A stretch of DNA of 64,000 nt, taken from NCBI RefSeq assembly GCF_000327385.1, contig NW_008710984.1, positions 131,171 through 195,170 on the forward strand. Direction: 5' to 3'. The stretch is from Lottia gigantea (Eukaryota > Mollusca > Gastropoda > Lottiidae). Shown piece after piece: positions 49,301 through 61,113 of the stretch (its first letter is position 1; each line of letters starts with the position of its first letter). A program made the position numbers and the translations under genes. The notes under the pieces are model-generated. The model saw only the letters and a list, made by a program, of their open reading frames with translations. It was not told where the DNA came from and did no database searches.

Positions 49301-50613
49301 AAATCATTTAAAAAGAAATTAAACCGTAAGTTTCATTATATTAAACTTATTGTTACGTTTTTCAGGCCGGTAATGATGCCGCAGCAGTATCTGGTTTAAC
49401 TACAGCAATCACACAACAACCTGCTTTACAACATACTACACCCAAATCAGAAAGGCAGATAGATAAACTCCATAAAATGAAGCCCACGCGTCCAATAGGT
49501 CCAGATGGATTTCAAACCAGGCTGATCTATCGAGATCACAATCATCATACTCGCAATCTTGCTACTGTAGCTCTCGCCGTAATGGACAAATCCAAATCTA
49601 AAAATGCTCAGCAAATACAGCCCTCAAGTTCTTCCGATTCAAGCTCGAGTTCCACAAAAAACCCTGAAGTGACTGATTCACAATTACCTACTAGTAAAAA
49701 ATCAGAACCTGGACAACAAGTGAATAATACTGATAAAGAAGAACAGAGGAATGTTGCTCCTGAATCCTCTGAGGAAGGCTTGTTTGCGAGCAATTTAATG
49801 AAAAAAGATGTTGAACCAACAAAACCCCCAGTCGACCAGCCATTGAAATCAAAAATTTTTGTTGATAAAACTTTTGGCACCCCTACTTCAACTGATGGCC
49901 AATCAGATAATTTCGGTGCCAGAAAAGCTGTCAAGACATTTCAACCAAAATCACAAGAATTGGTGAGTTTTTTAAGTTTCCAATCATAACCCAAGACCAT
50001 TAAAGAATGAACCTTTCTCAAACATCTTTAACATGTATTCCACAAAAAAAAAAACAAGTCACCTTCTATTTTGAGGATCTTATTTCATATAACTCTAATT
50101 AGATATACTGAATAATCCAATTCGGGGTGGCTCCCCTTACAATCTGTTTCTTCTTCATAATTTAGGGTCGCGGAGGAAGACTAATGGGCGTGGGAGACAA
50201 TAAGTATTTTGAAGTCACATGTACTTTCATGGACTTCCAAGAGCGTGAAAGATCAAGAGCAGTAAGAAAAAAGAAATTGGCACGTGCTCAATTCCTGGCT
50301 TAAAGTTTCACTGCTACTGTTTAAGGGTAAGAATGAGAAGTAATGTTTTTAATGTAAATCATTTCGTATATTTTGAATAAAAAACATAGTTAGATGAATG
50401 AATATTAAAGCTAGCAAGTGATAGTGAAACTTTAAGTGCAGGTTATGCAGCTTTTGGATGTTGATTTCTTAATGCTTCCTTAACCTAATGGTTTTGAATT
50501 CAGAGAAATATTTTGTCATATTGTGTATTTATCAATTACAGGAGATGAAGAAGAAACTTATTCATCAACGCCGTAAATCTACTGGGGGTGGATTCTCTGA
50601 TGATGACAATTGA
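43373..50613 (+). CDS. Single-pass membrane protein with LRR-cap-like ectodomain
   Basis: Not recognised as a known gene. Exons 43373-43569, 44005-44126, 44465-45358, 45995-46041, 46186-46293, 46585-46824, 49366-49962, 50166-50261 and 50542-50613 have consistent phases and give 790 residues. Residues 1-20 are a signal peptide. CPRECSRDEETLTC resembles an LRRNT cap and CDCSLLYL...C...C an LRRCT cap, separated by about one LRR's worth of sequence. A helical segment (about 110-195) is followed by a Thr/Pro/His-rich linker, then NDTRMK and a transmembrane helix (LIIFGSIIAFIVLVITIILVII) near residue 450. The tail of about 330 residues is basic, then Ser/Gln-rich. Without the donor at 50262, exon 8 reads on to a stop at 50301-50303 (780 residues, ending QFLA). 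Probably a cell-surface adhesion or signalling protein. Confidence 0.8.
43500..43776 (+). repeat. 138-bp tandem duplication over the exon 1 end
   Basis: The segment 43500-43637, covering the last 70 coding bases, the donor and 68 intron bases, is repeated nearly exactly at 43638-43776. The second copy keeps the reading frame and a consensus donor but has no acceptor before it, so it should be spliced out with intron 1. A third, older copy lies at 38352. Confidence 0.9.
45480..45835 (+). mobile_element. tRNA-derived SINE
   Basis: Near the start, 'cagtgggcgctcgctagg' resembles a pol III A box and 'gggttcaatccc' an exact B box, as in tRNA-derived SINEs. A central region ('cgttaaagatccctcgaca', 'aatgccgctgtcct') and the tail 'gtaaaacttc' with 'attcatttcat' recur in part at 14085-14195. 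It sits in the intron between exons 3 and 4 of the membrane protein gene, in the same orientation. Similar central domains are known from molluscan SINEs; the family name is not assigned. Confidence 0.75.
47646..48672 (+). mobile_element. Pearl/Helentron-like element with 170-bp internal repeats
   Basis: The left end is TTTTTATACGCCCA with a hairpin partner TGGGCGTAT, followed by a 'cgtccgtccgtccg' microsatellite. Five tandem units then start at 47721, 47891, 48061, 48231 and 48401, exactly 170 bp apart; the last is 190 bp because 20 bp (gattttcatgatgatctatc) is doubled. The right end has GGGCGTAT and the hairpin CTTGCCTGGCAAG. There is no coding gene. Tandem cores between conserved flanks recall the 'pearl' elements of molluscs, thought to be nonautonomous Helentrons. 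It lies in an intron of the 43373 gene. Confidence 0.8.
48870..49320. repeat. Degenerate A-rich simple repeat
   Basis: Irregular units such as 'aattaaatgataattcagca' and 'aacaaaaatgataatt' repeat over about 450 bp, immediately upstream of the exon starting 49366. Confidence 0.8.
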
Positions 50614-52596
50614 ACATAACTTTTCAAATATGTCCAATGGATGAAAAGACTGTTTAAAACGTGCCTTTTAATGGCTAATCCAAAGTTAGAGATAGGCCTA
50701 CATTTTGCATCCCAGTGATCATTATAAATAAGGAGGTTGGGTGATATGGTCTTTGTATAGATTTTTGATAAAAATTAATTGGACTGGTCAGTTTTTTCAT
50801 TGATTATCCTTCAGATATGAATCTTATGTAATTGTATTTGGTTTAATAATAGTAAGATTTCAGATGTGGATACTGGCAATTTGATTTGATTTGAAATTTA
50901 CATGTCTTAAGTCTTACTTATCAATTGTATATATTAGTTTCCATTAAATTGTTTCATACTAATTAATGTGTTATTTTTGTATTTCCTATCATTTCCTAAA
51001 AGCCTCTCTGACTCTAAGCTTCAATAAGTATATTTCTAATTCCTTTCTGACAACAAAGGCCTTATCACAAAACATTTCTCATGCTCTGCTTAGTTTTTAC
51101 TAAAATTCATGATGCCCCTCACATCAAGAAGTTGTAAAATTTGAAGATTTATGTAATAATGACAGAAACATTGTGCCCTAATGGTTAGATTGATATTATT
51201 TTTTCTTTATTACTATCAGTTACGTAAAATCTCAGGTAAAATTATCAAAAAAGGAGTGTTACCCTATAGTTTGATTTTATGTGATGTGTTATGTGATTAT
51301 GTTACTGTTTAAGGCCAGACAATTAATGTTGTTTTGTACTGGTGGATCAGTTGATTGAGGTTACAGTACATATCGCCTCACCATCTTGTTTTAATATCCA
51401 AAACCCCTTAAATTCCCTCGCATTATCTAAAATTCCTCAGATTTTCTGACATTTTCCAAAATCCTTCAGTTTCTCTGGTGTTATCCGAAATCCCTCTGAT
51501 TCTCTGGCATTATCCAAAATCCCTCTGATTCCCTGGCATTATCCAAATTTCTTCAGAATATATGAACTTGCATCATCTTTTGATGCCTGACACCAAAATC
51601 ATCTTATCAAGTTAAAGACAAAATAGAAAACCACGAGTGACATGCTTTGCAACATCAAATATATTTAATAATTTCAGAAAAAATAGATAATACAATATTT
51701 CCTTGTAACAATGAAAACAAATAATGTAACCTATTAAAATATTGGTTGCTCAATACAATAGGTTCATGTCAAAGCCTGTAACAAGCAAGGTAGAATTGCC
51801 ATATTTCAAGGAGCAAGTTCGCCATTTTGGTGGTTGATTTGGGTCTTGAATATATTCAGAAGTACTTAACATGTAAAAGAACCTCAAGAAATGATGACTT
51901 TCAGTTTCAAACCTGGACAATTCTACACATGGATTTGAATGCTCGACTGTAAGCTGGTAACACTGATAAGCTTAACTAAAACATAAAGATCCAATTGGTG
52001 GGATGACGAACCTGTCCCTTTAAACATATCTTTTGATGGAACATTCACCTGTCAGACCTTCCTGTCCAGAATTATGCACGGAATAAAGCAGATTTTAAAT
52101 ACAAAAATAAATATTGCACTGATCAAATATGGAACCTAACCAACAGGTCTGATAACAGTTATCATAAGTAAAAAAAAAAACATTTAATATAAAAAAAAAA
52201 ATTTGGTTGAACCATTAATTCCACCATCAAAAGTTTTATATAGCAGATAATTTGACCCTGATTACACAAATTTAAGGTAAATCATCCAATTGTCATTTTA
52301 ATGGACTTTTAATGATATACAAAATGTGAGAAGTATCAAGTTTCAGAAGACAGAACAGAGAACCTGAAATGTCACATTTGCTCCAAACAGATCAATAACT
52401 AACTTTTTGCCTGACATTTTTGAGGCAAATAACAACAGAAACAACATGATAAATAACATCCACATGACATCATAATAATAAATAACATCAAATGACATCG
52501 ACTTGAAAAGAAACATCAACAAGATAGAGACTGGAAAACTGATCCACACTCCTCATCAAACAATTTGATTGGATAATAATTTCATCTGCTGAATAC
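50614..52596. other. Intergenic between convergent genes
   Basis: Should hold the 3'UTRs of the membrane protein gene (+) and the cytochrome b561 gene (-), which converge here. About 51400-51560 contains roughly four diverged units of 35-36 bp ('tccaaaatccctctgattc', 'tctggcattatcc'). No exon was recognised. Confidence 0.5.
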
Positions 52597-55251
52597 TTAA
52601 TTTTCTTCCAGAGGTACATGATCCTCTTCAGGAGCAGGGGGCCGTTTATATTCAGGCCTGGTTACTATGTAAATAACTGTGGTTACAAGGCAGACAATCA
52701 TCAATCCAAGGAAGTTGGCAACATAGGCTTGAGTTGGCCTTTGACTGTAATCTTTACTACAAAATCAATTTCAGATGGTTACATAAGCCAATGTTTAGCA
52801 TGATGTTGGTGGTAATCTTCACAATGTCGAGCTATGACTAATTTTGTACTAATACTAATGGTCAACGTTCTTGTTTTTTGGAGGTTAAATGAAGCATCTG
52901 ATTGGATTGTATTATTGGATTGTATGCTAACAAATAAAGAGGCCCCAATAGAAAGTCTGTAAACACAAACCATATTAATATTATCAGCTTTTCTGTTGAG
53001 GGCAATTTTTTTGCTGGCATACAATCCAATCAAATCTGCATTCTATGATACTGTAATAGTGGCTATTGTAGTCAAGGTATAAGTACAAAATTTATAATAG
53101 CTTGACAATAAGAAGATGTTGGTGGTACAACAAGAAAATTTCATCTTATGATAGGAAAATGTACAATTTATACGTTTAGAAAAACAAAACTGCAAGATGA
53201 TAATTATTGTCCAAAAATAGTGCCTAAATATAAAAAGCTTTAAATCCAATGCAGACAAAGAGAGATTTGAGCTGAAGAAATTTTAAAAAGATATAAGGAG
53301 TTAGGAGTAAAACTAGTCATACTTACATACTAAATATACACTTTTCGGTGATTCCCATACAGGCAGTGGCAGCAGCAAAACACAGTATAGCAATACCCCA
53401 AAATTGATGGTGAGGTAATGCCATTATACGTGTAGCCATTCCAGCTTTCGGAAACAGGAACGTTGCAAAGCCTCCTACCCACTGAAATGAGTTTTGGTTA
53501 ACAAATTCTTACTTACAGGATTCAGGAATTCCATCCAAAGGTGTGGTATCATGACTCAAATTGCATAAAGGGATTGTAAAGAGGTTTTCTAAATTTTTCA
53601 TGTGTAGCTGGGACACTGATAGCATCAATATTCAGTTTGTTTTTTGTGGTTCATGCAATTCCACAATAAATAAGTGTTTGATGATGTCACTAATGTCAAA
53701 TATGCTTTAAACCACATAAGGCCCTTTGCAAAGACGCTACAAAAACCAATATGGTCGCATAACTCTCGGTAACAGGTCAACTGTTTATAAATTTGTAATT
53801 TTTTAGGGACTTTTGGTCTTGTTTTCCCCACCTTTGACCGTAAATAGTCATTTTACATCGCTGTTTGATCAAAAGTGGTCGCAGTCAGGTGTGACCGGGC
53901 CATAAACAAAAATGTAGCTTAATTTTCAGTGGTTTTTATTTACATGAAACATACTGTTTTCAAAAAGTATCTTAGTATTTATGGGTCTACGGATTTAAAA
54001 ATAAATATTTTGAAAACCTCTTTACAATCTCTTTAATATAAAAATCTTTTAAGGCGATTCTTACCTGAAGACCAAACAATATAACTGTTATTAGACCCAG
54101 CCAACTATGTAAGGTATACAGATTGGGTATAGGATCTGGCTTTTTCAAGTTATGACTATCAAACACAGCTTTCAATCCTACCGCAACAAAAATGAGGGCA
54201 GTTATTTGCATTCCAGCATGCAACAGTTTGATATACATTTTCTTGTCATTACGGAATACTCGATAGGCTAGAATAGCTGAAAAGTAGAATATAACGTTGA
54301 TGTTAATTTTGATCTACCGGTATATTTCCCTATATATTTCCCTAATACTTTTATGAATAGAAAGTAGAGGTGTTCAAATGACTTGGAAAATACCAGTTTT
54401 TCTCACATGTCCATAATTAATTCATAATTAGCTAAATTAGAAGAGAATTACCAGCAAAATACCAATGAGTGACCGGATCAAGAAAGGTCAAAAAGTATTG
54501 GTTTGTATATCCAGACTGTACATATATGGACATTTATGATTGGTTAAAACTCTTGATTATATGTTATAAGAACAAAATGATATGATTAAGAAATAGAATA
54601 CACGATAATTCATTAGAAACACCAATTAATCTAATAGTTTGCTTAATTTGACACTAAAAAATAAGGAAACCCATCTTTAATGATCCAACTGGCTTAAAAC
54701 AAGTTCAGAATAGTATAATATAAGCTTAATGAACTCACCATCAGAATAAAGGAAGATCATTCCAATGACCATAAAGAGTGGATGATAGTTAAATTCTAAT
54801 CCAGGATTACTCTGCCAGGCAAATCCTTGTTGAAAATGTCCCATCCATACAGCAACCAACACTACCGCAGTCAATCCAAACACCTGAGCCAACAATACTA
54901 ACCATGTAAAATATTTCATATCAGAAGACCGGGCAGGTTTACCAATCATATCCATTGTACTACTGAAAGTATACACATAAACTTATTTTAATGGTTTTGG
55001 ATCACCATTTCTTGAGTGTTGGTTAGGTTCAAACTTAAACTTACTTCTGTCTTCATATAATATAAATATTGATTTTTCTGACTAGTATGGCATAATAATT
55101 GAGATTACTTAATGAGATGAGACTTTATTTAGAGAGTAAAATGATTATGAAATAAATGGCAAGCTTACTGTTCAGAATTCACCACGACATCAGCTTCAAT
55201 ATTTTTAGACCCATGTCTTATAATAGTTTGATGTCCAATGAACGTTGACAT
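52597..55251 (-). CDS. Cytochrome b561 family transmembrane ferric reductase
   Basis: Five exons on - : 55169-55251, 54739-54962, 54065-54276, 53327-53481 and 52597-52744, 273 residues. The core begins with a hydrophobic helix ([23 protein letters not shown]), then [89 protein letters not shown] and a last helix [19 protein letters not shown], ending EDHVPLEEN. The four heme-ligand histidine positions of the family (NYHP, LLHA, TLHSW, LPHHQ) are all present. The enzyme passes electrons from ascorbate across a membrane to ferric iron or monodehydroascorbate; in animals it sits in endolysosomal, vesicle or plasma membranes. The 27-residue N-terminal exon is not conserved with vertebrate members. 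Which paralogue (CYB561, CYBRD1 or CYB561A3 type) is undecided. Confidence 0.92.
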
Positions 55252-57353
55252 TTTGATATGAGTTAACTCAAAATGACTTATTCACTTAAGATTAAATTGA
55301 AAATGTTGTCTAACAATCCAGTTTCAAGTTTCAATATCCCTTACAAATTGTGCTTGTCACTTGACTCAACAACATTAAGAGTTCACATAAATAGCCTGAT
55401 TTATTTGATTTGACCTCAACTGCTACTGAGAACGATTTGTTATTCCTGCTTCATCAACATTAAAAAGATATATAAGATTATCAAAATACTGAATTTCTCA
55501 CCAACAAATATCAAATATCAAGAATGATCCTTTAGTTCCTACGATTCTTAATATCACTTTCTGTGACACTTTGCAAATAACACAGAATATTAAATAACAG
55601 AATATTGTTATAAAATAATGTCAAAACGTTTTTCAAATGAAAATTTAAACAAAACTTTACAAGAATGCGAAAAATTATTCAAAATTCGATCTATTTTAAA
55701 GAAAAAAAATTCTCAGTAAGCTAACGTATTCAAAATACTACAACATTATACGTCTGATTAACGTCACAGAATTTCCATATATATCCCAAATCCACAAATA
55801 ATTCAGATTAATCCAATCTTGAAATCCTTTGTATTTCCTTTTTATTATTTAAAATATATTAAAATGTCTTAATCATTCGTTCAGTTTTAAATAATACAGA
55901 AATTAGAGCCAGACAAATGTCTTGTGGCTATCATATAGTGACAGTCACATGTATCTGATTATTACACAATAAAAATTGCAAACAAAAATAGTCCAGTTGA
56001 ATCTATAGTCTTATAAAGAGACTATAAGTTTATCTGCAGTATTACTGATGAGATATATTTGAAGATGAATCGTCAAACCACTATAGACCACCTTATGATA
56101 TTTGTCACAGACTTATCCTAATCTGAAGTAATCTTTTTTTAAATAACAGGAATCACATGAACACGACATTGGACAGGGATCACAATGGACCAAATACAAG
56201 CTAGAACTGTTCCAAATACACATTAAATTGATGATAAAAATTCAAACCTCTTTAGAGGTAGGAAGAAGATCAAATAGAATAAGCTTATTCACTTGATATA
56301 TTTTAATTTGTATCTCTGATACTATCTGTTTAAAAAAACATTAGCTATTTAAAATTTTATTAACTGGTCATCAGGTATAAATATCATATTTCAATCTAAA
56401 TTTAATGTCATTCAGACGTCATGCTGTGCCATTCTTGAAATCAAAAAGTTTGAAACATTAATCAAAAGAAACAATGATGTGACCAAACCCAGTAAAGTAT
56501 GTGACTCAATCAAATTTCATTAGATTAATTTTAGATTAACAACTATCTATTTCCTTACTGTCCTTTACATACTGTCCTATTGTCCTACTGAAATTTGGAT
56601 TCTAAAGTTTGACCAAATCAATATTTGACACCTTAGACACAAGAACACAAACAAATGAAACTTTTAAAAAGTAAAATAATAATGAATATTTATAATAAAT
56701 TAATTGAAGAATTATGGTTTCTGCAAATTGATCTGAACATCTGAATCTGGCCGAGTATTCTTGAAACGATCTTATCGCTAGGATGTCCTAGAATCAATGT
56801 TAGAAGATAAGAACCTTGGACATCCTAGCCCTTAGATCTTTTCGAGAATACGTTGCCAGGACTTACAAACTGAGTTATCAGAACCTGCAACTATCTCAAT
56901 GATTGCAATTGTAACAAAGTTCTACTAATTCAAAACTGCCAATGTGAATATTCATATATATATATATTTATATATAATGTCATTTCAGTAAATATTCCAT
57001 CTAAAAAATTCATATTCATATTAAATCTTTAACTCAACAGATGTTTGCAAAAATACCTGGTATTCTCTCACAGCAAACAATTCAAATTAAAATCTTCGGT
57101 TTTTAAATAATATACATTACTGTATCATGTTACATTTTATCTCACAAGAGTTCTGTTCTCTGGTACATAACGAGGTTAAGAAAAACGATATGAACTCATA
57201 GCACAGGTTAATAACTATACATTAGGTCATGTATTCATGCACCATATAAACATAACATGAAATTCTTTAAAATTGATGACTAAATCACATGATTTTACCA
57301 AGACCTTTTTTCTGTTACGCGCAAGGACATTTAGTAGAAAGGTGTAAAATATT
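55252..57353. other. Upstream region of cytochrome b561, no gene
   Basis: AT-rich. Contains a hairpin element (56756-56852). No exon or domain-bearing frame was recognised. The b561 promoter is presumably close to 55260-55500 but shows no clear TATA or initiator that I can support. Confidence 0.45.
56756..56852. mobile_element. Short foldback element
   Basis: 'tattcttgaaacgatcttat' with 'cgctaggatgtcc' pairs with 'ggacatcctagccc' and 'ttagatcttttcgagaata' as an inverted repeat of about 33 bp around a 30-bp loop. It is probably a MITE reduced to its inverted ends. Confidence 0.65.
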
Positions 57354-58207
57354 AAAGATAGCTTGCCAGGCAAGGTAACATACGCCCACTGGCAGCTGTC
57401 AGAAATGATTAAACAGTCTTTAGTGACTACAGGGTTGCACAATATAGCTAATAGAGTGAAACGTCAAGTCAGACACGATATTTCGGTGAAATATTATCCG
57501 ATCATCGCGAAAATCAATAGGGATCATCTTCATAATGACATTGACACACAAAATAAAAATCAAAAGAATCTGTAAACAATTGTAGCCTGTAGAGTGAGCA
57601 CGAGTTGCACAATATAGCTAATAGAGTAAAACGTCTGGTCAGACAAGATATTTCGGTGAAAAATTATCTGATCATCATGAAAATCGATAGATCATCATGA
57701 AAATCAATAGGGATCATCTTCATAACGACATAGACATACAAAATAAAAATCAAAAGAATCTGTAAAGAATTGTAGCCTGTAGAGTGAGCACGAGTTGCAC
57801 AATATAGCTAATAGAGTAAAACGTCTGGTCAGACAAGATATTTCGGTGAAAAATTATCTGATCATCATGAAAATCGATAGATCATCATGAAAATCAATAG
57901 GGATCATCTTCATAACGACATAGACATACAAAATAAAAATCAAAAGAATCTGTAAAAAATTGTAGCCTATAGAGTGAGCACGAGTTGCACAATATAGCTA
58001 ATAGAGAAAAACATCAAGTAAGACGCGATATTTCGGTGAAAAATTATCCGATCATCACGAAAATCAATAGGGATCATCTTCATAACAACATTGACATACA
58101 AAATAAATCCATAAAGAACTGTAGCCTGTAGAGTGAGCACGAGCCAAATGTGAACGGACCGACGGGTGATTACAATATACGCCCATCTTACATGTGGGCG
58201 TATAAAA
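57354..58207 (-). mobile_element. Pearl/Helentron-like element with 170-bp internal repeats
   Basis: Same family as 47646-48672 but inverted. The left boundary is gatagcttgccaggcaagg with 'aacatacgcccac', and the right boundary is 'catgtgggcgtataaaaa' preceded by 'acggaccgacggg'. Four units start near 57432, 57602, 57792 and 57982; two are 190 bp because they carry the same 20-bp internal doubling ('gatagatcatcatgaaaatc') seen in the last unit of the other copy. No coding gene. Confidence 0.8.
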
Positions 58208-61061
58208 ATAAAGGCCCAATACGGAAAAATTGCAATGAATTTTAGGATAATATGCGTTTACTGATTGTTATGTGATAAATAAACATTTTTTGCTCATGTT
58301 TATGTAATATGAAATTTATCATAATTAAGCGTTGTTCAATAGTTGCATTTTTATTAAGTTTTTTGGATTTTCGGATTATATAAGGATCCTGTTATGTTAT
58401 TTATGACACCAGGTATATCTACTGATGAATATATGCTCTGAAAGGCCAAGTTTAAAATATTTAAATTTTATGTTTATTCTAAGACGTGGTATCTCCATCA
58501 ATTCAGATAAATTTTATCTTATGATTTTGTCTTTATTTGTCAAACCTCTTAAAGGCAGCAAGTTAAATTCGCCCCTTTAAATTTTTAACATTAACAAAAC
58601 AAAGCAAGCCATAGTTGAAAACTTGTGAAGATTTAACCCATTTGACTAAATACATCAAAGCAGAAGCTTATAAAATTTGGTAAAATCCAATCAGTCCAAG
58701 ATAAAACACTGTTATATTTACAGCCCCATATATAATAAAAGTTGAGAGGTTTTCTTTTCATGCAGACATTTTCCATTTTGGTTTCTCCAAGTACTGGTAT
58801 GTTCAATTTCCACTTTCCATAAAAGGATGATATTGCAATCTATAATGATCTAGATATCAAATGGTCACATCTTATTGATAACCTCAATCAAATCAAGTAG
58901 GCATTATCAACTCATATAATGAACATAACTTGTCAAACAGTAAAACAAATTCTTGTACTGATAAGATTGATTCACCAAATTAATTTGTAAAAGATTATGA
59001 AACCTTTGAAAATGATTCAGTGTTTTTGTTTAAATTTGTGTATCCCCAAAATATTTTCTTTGCATCTGGATATAACACTTTCTCTCTTTTGAATGAAATC
59101 CTGCTCAAAACACAATAAATACTCAACATTGGGAGGATTAAGTCACATTTCCTGTTTTAATGAAACTTCACATCCTTTAATTTGAAATTACTTTCAAAAT
59201 TAACAATAGCATGTTTTTATTCTTAAAGAATATTTATGAATCTATAAATGACCTACAATGCCAAATATAATATTCATGAATTGACAATCATTGTTACCAT
59301 ATCAATTTGGGTGCAATTGACTAGAAATTTTCATACTCTGAATACATATTGATTAATTACTTCACAAACATTAAACACACTCCTGAACACTTGATTAGTT
59401 GAATCAACTATTTCTAATGACAAATATGTTAATGGCTAGGCTATGCTAGTATGGAGGTCAAAGTTATTGTGTATGATTTAATATTGCTGATAGGCTCCGC
59501 CCACAGTTCACAAAAAGATAATGCAGTCGAGATAAAACACATTCGCTAATGCAATGTAGAAGATACTAAGACGAAGATGTAATGTAACAAGTGCAATGTA
59601 AAAGACACAAAGACAATTATGCTTTGTTCAATGTACAATGTCGAAAGTGAAAGGACATTGCACGTATCATTTTAGATAGGTAAAAGAGGTATTTTGTCTT
59701 TGAACATGTATCAGCATACCAAACATAGCATCTAATTCTGAATACGATTGACCTCCATAATGCTAGTACATTCATGTAATACAAATACGTGTACATGGTC
59801 CCTATTTCCCACACATACAGTAACAAAAATGTAGCATATCGTGGGTGACCGCTTGAAACCTCGTATAAAGATATATGACGCGAAATTACTTTTAGAGAAA
59901 AACTATTTGTGAGCGTATTTTGTTGAAATCAATCTTTATTATAATATTTTTTTACCACTGTACGTGGTTTTCATTCTTTGAAAATTCAAACCTCGTATAA
60001 CAATTTGAGTACTCTGGCCTATTGAACCAATAACTCGTATAATAATACAGTACCGGTATACAAGGTTTTTCGTTTTCATCCGCAGAAAAAGGAACATTGA
60101 ACATTATATAATATAATATTTTACGAGGTTTTAAATCTGACAGTTCATATACGTGTTATTTGATTAGTGTTTTTTTGGTTATTTACAATCAAGCTAGAAA
60201 TAAGAGGTTTTGATCACAAGATCTGCGCTTTTGGCATGTATGAGGTTTCAAGCGGTCACCCACAATATAGTATAGTAAAAGTTTGATTTATTACCTGACC
60301 ATAAATAACAATGTATATTTGATCTGTGATTTTTTACAAATTTATTTACTGCATTTAAATTCTTTTTTTGCTTGGTTTTTGAGGTTGAAAGCCAAGCTCT
60401 TACAACATAACCGTAACAAGATAGATCTAATAGCCAATTCTGTTTTATGAATAAAATGTTATAATTACAATAATTTCATTATATTGCTATCTTCTTACCC
60501 TTAAAAAAATTGACAGTAGGCCTAGACGTGTAAATTTTAACAAAGTCAGAGAAAGTGAAAAATGGTGATAAATTATGGAAAATCATATGGATCAAAACAA
60601 TTCAACAGATGGCATCCAATTCCTTCATAAAATTCTTCACCATGGAAGATAAACTTTCTTACATCAACATCTATGAACAGCATCAAGTAAATCCTATAAG
60701 TTTTATTACAAGTTGATTATTATTTATAACATAAAACGCATTTTTTAATACTTACAATGTCAGCTTCCCTAGATACCTCCCGCAAGAAAATTGACTGGCT
60801 AAAAATAGTAATAGTAATTACTTCCGGTTTCATAAATTAACTGTAATTATCTGCCCATGGAAATTTCATCTTTAAGAAGATTGCTATTGCAGTATTCATA
60901 TTGTTCATAGACGGAAGTTTTAATAAAGAACAAAGCGAAAATTCGCAAAATGATAACGAACCTTTCAGATAATATAAGATAAAATTGATAGAGCAATCTA
61001 ACTAAAAAGTGTCTTAGATGATCAAGAATCAAGACTACAACCACCTGTTTGGGATTCCTTA
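58208..61061. other. Intergenic, no gene recognised
   Basis: AT-rich DNA containing a MITE (59840-60264). No exon was recognised. The last 100 bases form the ACAA1 promoter region. Confidence 0.45.
59840..60264. mobile_element. MITE with 4-bp target duplication
   Basis: Terminal inverted repeats of about 25 bp start CGTGGGTGACCGCTTG on the left and TGTGGGTGACCGCTTG (reverse complement) on the right, followed by AAACCTC. ATAT flanks both sides (59836-59839 and 60265-60268), a possible target-site duplication. The interior repeats 'acctcgtata'-like motifs and has no coding frame. Superfamily not assigned. Confidence 0.75.
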
Positions 61062-61069
61062 TGACGTCA
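61062..61069. promoter_or_regulatory. CRE palindrome at the ACAA1 start
   Basis: TGACGTCA lies 45 bases before the ACAA1 ATG, a typical position for a CREB/ATF site in a TATA-less promoter. The binding role is inferred from the exact palindrome and its place. Confidence 0.4.
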
Positions 61070-61113
61070 CAAGGGGGTTTCCATTAAAAAACGTACTTTG
61101 ATCAGCGAAAACA

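Noticed and set aside
49608-49934. 108-residue minus-strand frame
   Set aside because: Antisense shadow of a Ser/Gln-rich coding exon of the membrane protein gene.
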